A DNA stretch of 8,571 bases, taken from a bacterium (GTDB taxonomy: Bacteria > Armatimonadota > Chthonomonadetes > Chthonomonadales > Chthonomonadaceae). The stretch spans positions 1 to 8,571 of the forward strand of contig JAJZFK010000490.1 in NCBI GenBank assembly GCA_021805405.1, read 5' to 3'. This document shows, piece by piece, positions 6,302 through 8,571 of the stretch (position 1 is the first letter of the stretch; each line of letters begins with the position of its first letter). The position numbers and the translations under genes were made by a program. The notes under the pieces are model-generated. The model was not told the DNA's origin. It ran no database searches and saw only the letters and a program-made list of their open reading frames with translations.

Positions 6302-6318
6302 GTGATTACAAATATCAC
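6302..6318. promoter_or_regulatory. Inverted repeat GTGAT-N7-ATCAC next to the aldo/keto reductase ribosome site
   Basis: Perfect 5-bp arms (6302-6306 and 6314-6318) around TACAAAT, ending 1 nt before the AGGAG (6320-6324) of the aldo/keto reductase. The half-sites resemble those of CRP, but the spacing is too wide (TGTGA-N9-TCAC rather than N6). It may be an operator or an RNA hairpin affecting ribosome access. Confidence 0.35.
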
Positions 6319-6329
6319 GAGGAGATTGT

Positions 6330-7316
6330 ATGGAGCTTCGCAAACTGGGTAAAAATGGCCCATCCGTTGGTGCTTTGGGCCTCGGTTGTATGGGAATGTC
6401 GGAATTCTACGGCGCTGCAGACGACAACGAGTCGATAGCTACCATAAACCGAGCACTCGATTTGGGATGTACCTTGTTAGATACCGCCGATATGTATGGG
6501 GTAGGCCGTAACGAGGAACTTGTCGGAAAGGCAATCAAAAGTCGGCGTAACGATGTTGTTCTAGCCACTAAATTTGGCAACGTTCGAGGGCCCGCAGGTG
6601 AATTTTTGGGCGTAAACGGACGGCCGAACTACGTGCAGGCGGCTTGTGAAGCGAGCCTTAAGCGACTAGGCGTAGACCATATTGATCTCTATTACCAGCA
6701 CCGGGTAGACCCTGGTACACCCATTGAAGAGACGGTAGGTGCCATGGCGCAACTGGTTCAGCAGGGTAAAGTTCGCTACCTAGGTCTATCTGAGGCAGCC
6801 TCCAACACGATTCGTCGCGCTAGTGCGGTACACGAGATAACCGCCCTACAAACTGAATACTCACTATGGTCACGCGATCCGGAAGGAGACTTACTGGAAA
6901 CCTGCCATGCCCTTGGCATCGCTTTTGTAGCGTACAGCCCACTGGGCCGAGGGTTTCTTACCGGTCGCTTCCAGACGCAGGAGGACATTCCTGCCGATGA
7001 TTGGCGCCGTAACCATCCGAGGTTTACTGGTGAGCATTTTGAGCAAAACCTCCGGCTCGCGGAGGCTGTAAAAGCGCTAGCTGATGAGTTGGGATGTACC
7101 GCTTCACAACTGGCACTCGCCTGGGTGCTTGCCAGGAGCAACGAGATTATCCCGATACCCGGAACCAAACGGATTAAGTACCTGGAGGAGAACCTGAAAG
7201 CAGTCAATGTGCATTTGACTCCTGGCGATAGCGATCGCCTGGAGGCAGCCTTTCCGCTTGGCGTTACTTCTGGAGAGAGATACCACGTACAGGGGATGAA
7301 AGCAATTAACCTATGA
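6330..7316 (+). CDS. Aldo/keto reductase
   Basis: This 328-residue cytoplasmic NADPH-type oxidoreductase of the aldo/keto reductase superfamily reduces aldehydes or ketones or runs in reverse; its length is normal. It opens with the family N-terminal hairpin (LRKLGKNGPSVGALGLGCMGM), slightly longer than the minimal motif. The catalytic tetrad is visible as D51 and Y56 in DTADMYG, K81 in LATKFG and H124 in YYQHRVDP. Downstream come GKVRYLGLSEA (145-155), the QTEYSLWSR strand, AYSPLGRGFLTGRF and the cofactor-binding IPIPGTKR. LGLGCMGMSEFYG and LLDTADMYG are typical of the large AKR group containing YakC, pyridoxal reductase and plant auxin-induced homologues. The substrate is unknown. ATG 6330 has AGGAG 5 nt upstream. 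The stop overlaps the next start (ATGA), so the pair is translationally coupled. It is divergent from XPB across a repeat-rich region. Confidence 0.93.
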   Translation: MELRKLGKNGPSVGALGLGCMGMSEFYGAADDNESIATINRALDLGCTLLDTADMYGVGRNEELVGKAIKSRRNDVVLATKFGNVRGPAGEFLGVNGRPNYVQAACEASLKRLGVDHIDLYYQHRVDPGTPIEETVGAMAQLVQQGKVRYLGLSEAASNTIRRASAVHEITALQTEYSLWSRDPEGDLLETCHALGIAFVAYSPLGRGFLTGRFQTQEDIPADDWRRNHPRFTGEHFEQNLRLAEAVKALADELGCTASQLALAWVLARSNEIIPIPGTKRIKYLEENLKAVNVHLTPGDSDRLEAAFPLGVTSGERYHVQGMKAINL

Positions 7317-8110
7317 ACAAGCCCACCTCGCGTGTGGCCATATGTACGGGAGGAGGTCGAGGGCTAGGTAGGGCAATGGCCCTCGGCTTGGTAAGCGCCG
7401 GGTACCAGGTGGTGATAACTGCTGCACGAGAGGGCGACGAGATAGCCGCAGTAGCCGCTGAAGCGCCAAAACGGGCCATTTTGCCACTCGTAGCCGACGT
7501 AAGCGACCCCAAGGCCTGCGAGTATGTGGTGGCCGAAGCAGAGGCGCGACTTGGGCCGGTGAGCGTCCTTGTAAACAACGCTGGTCGCGGAATGCGCTAC
7601 GTCTCCGATGAGTTTATCACCAAACCAACCAGGTTCTGGGAAGTGGACCCTGCTGTATGGGGGATGATAATATTGACTAACGTGAATGGGCCGTTCTTCA
7701 TGACGCGAGCGCTGATACCAGGTATGATCGCACGCAAATGGGGCCGAATCGTCAACATCTCCATGAACCGCGACACTATGCGACGAGCCGGATTCTCACC
7801 GTATGGCCCATCCAAGGCTGCATTGGAATCTGAAACTGCAATATGGGCGCAAGATCTGATAGGTACGGGCATAACGGTCAATACGCTTCTACCGGGAGGT
7901 GCCAGCAATACTGGCATGATTCCGGCAACCGTACCAGCGGCAATGCGGGAGAACCTTTTGCAACCTGATATAATGGTAGCGCCTCTGCTCTGGATGATTT
8001 CCGATTGTGCGGCTTCATTTACAGGCCGAAGGGTGAATGCATCACTTTGGACATGCGCAGAGAATGCCGCTTCCAACCCGGAATCGCTCAGTGAACCAGC
8101 GGGTTGCTAA
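7313..8110 (+). CDS. Short-chain dehydrogenase/reductase (SDR)
   Basis: This 265-residue classical SDR with a Rossmann fold oxidises an alcohol or reduces a carbonyl with NAD(P). The glycine motif is TGGGRGLG (12-19), the core strand ends in NNAG (88-91), the structural Asn is probably N123, and the active site is YGPSK (Y164, K168). Arg39 soon after strand beta2 and no acidic residue there suggest NADP preference (inference). The segment before Tyr reads NISMNRDTM. The residue 13 before Tyr, normally the catalytic Ser, is M151, with Ser at 150; this is unusual and may impair or shift catalysis. The C-terminal TGRRVNASLW motif is typical of the family. ATG 7313 overlaps the aldo/keto reductase stop by 4 nt, so the two enzymes are made together and may act on one pathway. 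Substrate unknown. Confidence 0.92.
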   Translation: MNKPTSRVAICTGGGRGLGRAMALGLVSAGYQVVITAAREGDEIAAVAAEAPKRAILPLVADVSDPKACEYVVAEAEARLGPVSVLVNNAGRGMRYVSDEFITKPTRFWEVDPAVWGMIILTNVNGPFFMTRALIPGMIARKWGRIVNISMNRDTMRRAGFSPYGPSKAALESETAIWAQDLIGTGITVNTLLPGGASNTGMIPATVPAAMRENLLQPDIMVAPLLWMISDCAASFTGRRVNASLWTCAENAASNPESLSEPAGC

Positions 8111-8133
8111 GTAAGGTTTGCTTCTGGAGTAAC

Positions 8134-8164
8134 GGGATTTGCACTTGCCAAATGCGCAAATCCC
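8134..8164. terminator. Hairpin-forming inverted repeat GGGATTTGC / GCAAATCCC after the SDR gene
   Basis: Perfect 9-bp arms (8134-8142 and 8156-8164) with a 13-nt loop, beginning 24 nt after the SDR stop. The position suits a transcription terminator or 3'-end-stabilising hairpin for the aldo/keto reductase-SDR transcript. No T-run follows on either strand, so it is not a textbook intrinsic terminator. Confidence 0.4.
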
Positions 8165-8315
8165 ACACAGGGTCGTTTACTCCCCCGGTATATCGCAGTT
8201 GTGCATGCGAAGTAGCTCGACGAACATTTGCCTCTTCGCGGTGAGCTGTGTGTGCCTGGTCGATCCCGTAAAAAAAGCCGCAATTAGCGATTAGACCTGC
8301 TTCATTACCTCCACG

Positions 8316-8339
8316 CAATCCTGCTCTGAAACAGGATTG
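8316..8339. repeat. Hairpin-forming inverted repeat CAATCCTG / CAGGATTG in convergent intergenic region
   Basis: Perfect 8-bp arms (8316-8323 and 8332-8339) with an 8-nt loop. It lies 46 nt beyond the stop of the minus-strand reading frame at the right edge, a typical place for a terminator of that gene, but lacks a flanking T-run. Further on, the minus strand carries T7 (8276-8270) preceded only by a very weak hairpin. The rest of the interval 8111-8385 shows nothing else that I can support. Confidence 0.35.
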
Positions 8340-8385
8340 AGCGTTGTTAGCCTGTAGATGCTATGCCAACCAACTTCGCCAGTAA

Positions 8386-8571
8386 CTAATCCTTGTTAGG
8401 GTCCTGACTAAACCGCTTGGAGAGTTCGGCGATACGGGCAGGGTCGCCGCTAAAGTGCATCCATCGATGATTTGCTGAACCCTCATTGTCACTACTCACA
8501 TTGGCCTCTAATACCGGTGAATCACGAGCTACCGTACAGAGTAATATACAATAGTGACTGCCAAGGCAGGT
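8386..8571 (-). CDS. C-terminal end of an unrecognised gene entering from the right edge (or a 37-codon small ORF)
   Basis: The minus-strand frame is open from the window edge for 61 codons and stops at TAG (8388-8386). The last part, HRWMHFSGDPARIAELSKRF (residues 35-54 of the visible piece) plus SQDPNKD, reads like a real hydrophilic C-terminal helix and tail with codon choice similar to the neighbours. The first 25 residues are cysteine-rich and less convincing. Within the frame a GTG at 8499 has AGAGG about 5 nt upstream, so an alternative is a complete 37-residue protein at 8386-8499. I recognise no family. It converges on the SDR gene with 275 bp between stops. Confidence 0.42.
   Translation of the reverse strand, partial: TCLGSHYCILLCTVARDSPVLEANVSSDNEGSANHRWMHFSGDPARIAELSKRFSQDPNKD

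Noticed and set aside
6301..6318. CRP-like site TGTGA...TCAC
   Set aside because: Half-site spacing is 9 rather than 6, so it does not fit the CRP consensus; kept only as a generic inverted repeat.
8265..8295. Intrinsic terminator on the minus strand at T7 (8276-8270)
   Set aside because: The preceding stem would have only 3-4 pairs including a wobble; too weak to call.
8088..8318. 76-codon minus-strand reading frame after the SDR gene
   Set aside because: TTG start with no ribosome site, overlaps the SDR 3' end antisense, contains the 9-bp hairpin, and its translation resembles nothing I know.

Overview
The window is bacterial chromosomal DNA of moderate GC content (roughly low-to-mid 50s % by eye). 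I see no phage, IS, CRISPR, tRNA or rRNA signature. The best taxonomic clue is a complete bacterial XPB/ERCC3-type helicase, a family found mainly in Actinobacteria, Chloroflexota and some other lineages. With moderate GC, a monofunctional (Thermus/Bacillus-type) proline dehydrogenase and frequent GTG/TTG starts, I lean to a Chloroflexota-like host (for example Ktedonobacteria). This is inference only.

Layout. (1) At the left edge, on the minus strand, is the N-terminal 195 codons of a PLP enzyme of the D-threonine aldolase / D-serine dehydratase-like (alanine racemase N-terminal fold) family, cut by the window. (2) Divergent from it, on the plus strand, is a monofunctional proline dehydrogenase. 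Its stop codon interlocks with that of the converging operon in a single CTAG. (3) A tightly packed four-gene minus-strand operon runs from 6089 to 1748: XPB helicase, an unrecognised 175-residue protein overlapping it by 4 nt, a DUF1537 four-carbon sugar-acid kinase, and a PdxA2-type dehydrogenase. The last two form the known kinase/oxidative-decarboxylase pair that turns D-threonate or D-erythronate into dihydroxyacetone phosphate. (4) A 240-bp divergent intergenic region (6090-6329) holds four inverted repeats and a possible 27-codon leader ORF with a good Shine-Dalgarno. (5) On the plus strand is a translationally coupled aldo/keto reductase and short-chain dehydrogenase pair (ATGA overlap). 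(6) A convergent 275-bp intergenic region with two hairpin-forming inverted repeats precedes the 3' end of what looks like another minus-strand gene entering from the right edge, or a 37-codon small ORF.

Taken together the region looks like catabolic and redox housekeeping: amino-acid degradation (proline, D-hydroxy-amino acids), sugar-acid degradation, and two NAD(P)H oxidoreductases. The odd member is the DNA-repair-type helicase heading the sugar-acid operon, with a small unknown protein coupled to it. No transporter or transcription regulator for the catabolic genes is inside the window. The two edge genes were recovered by reading the strand directly, because they lack a start or a stop in the window.
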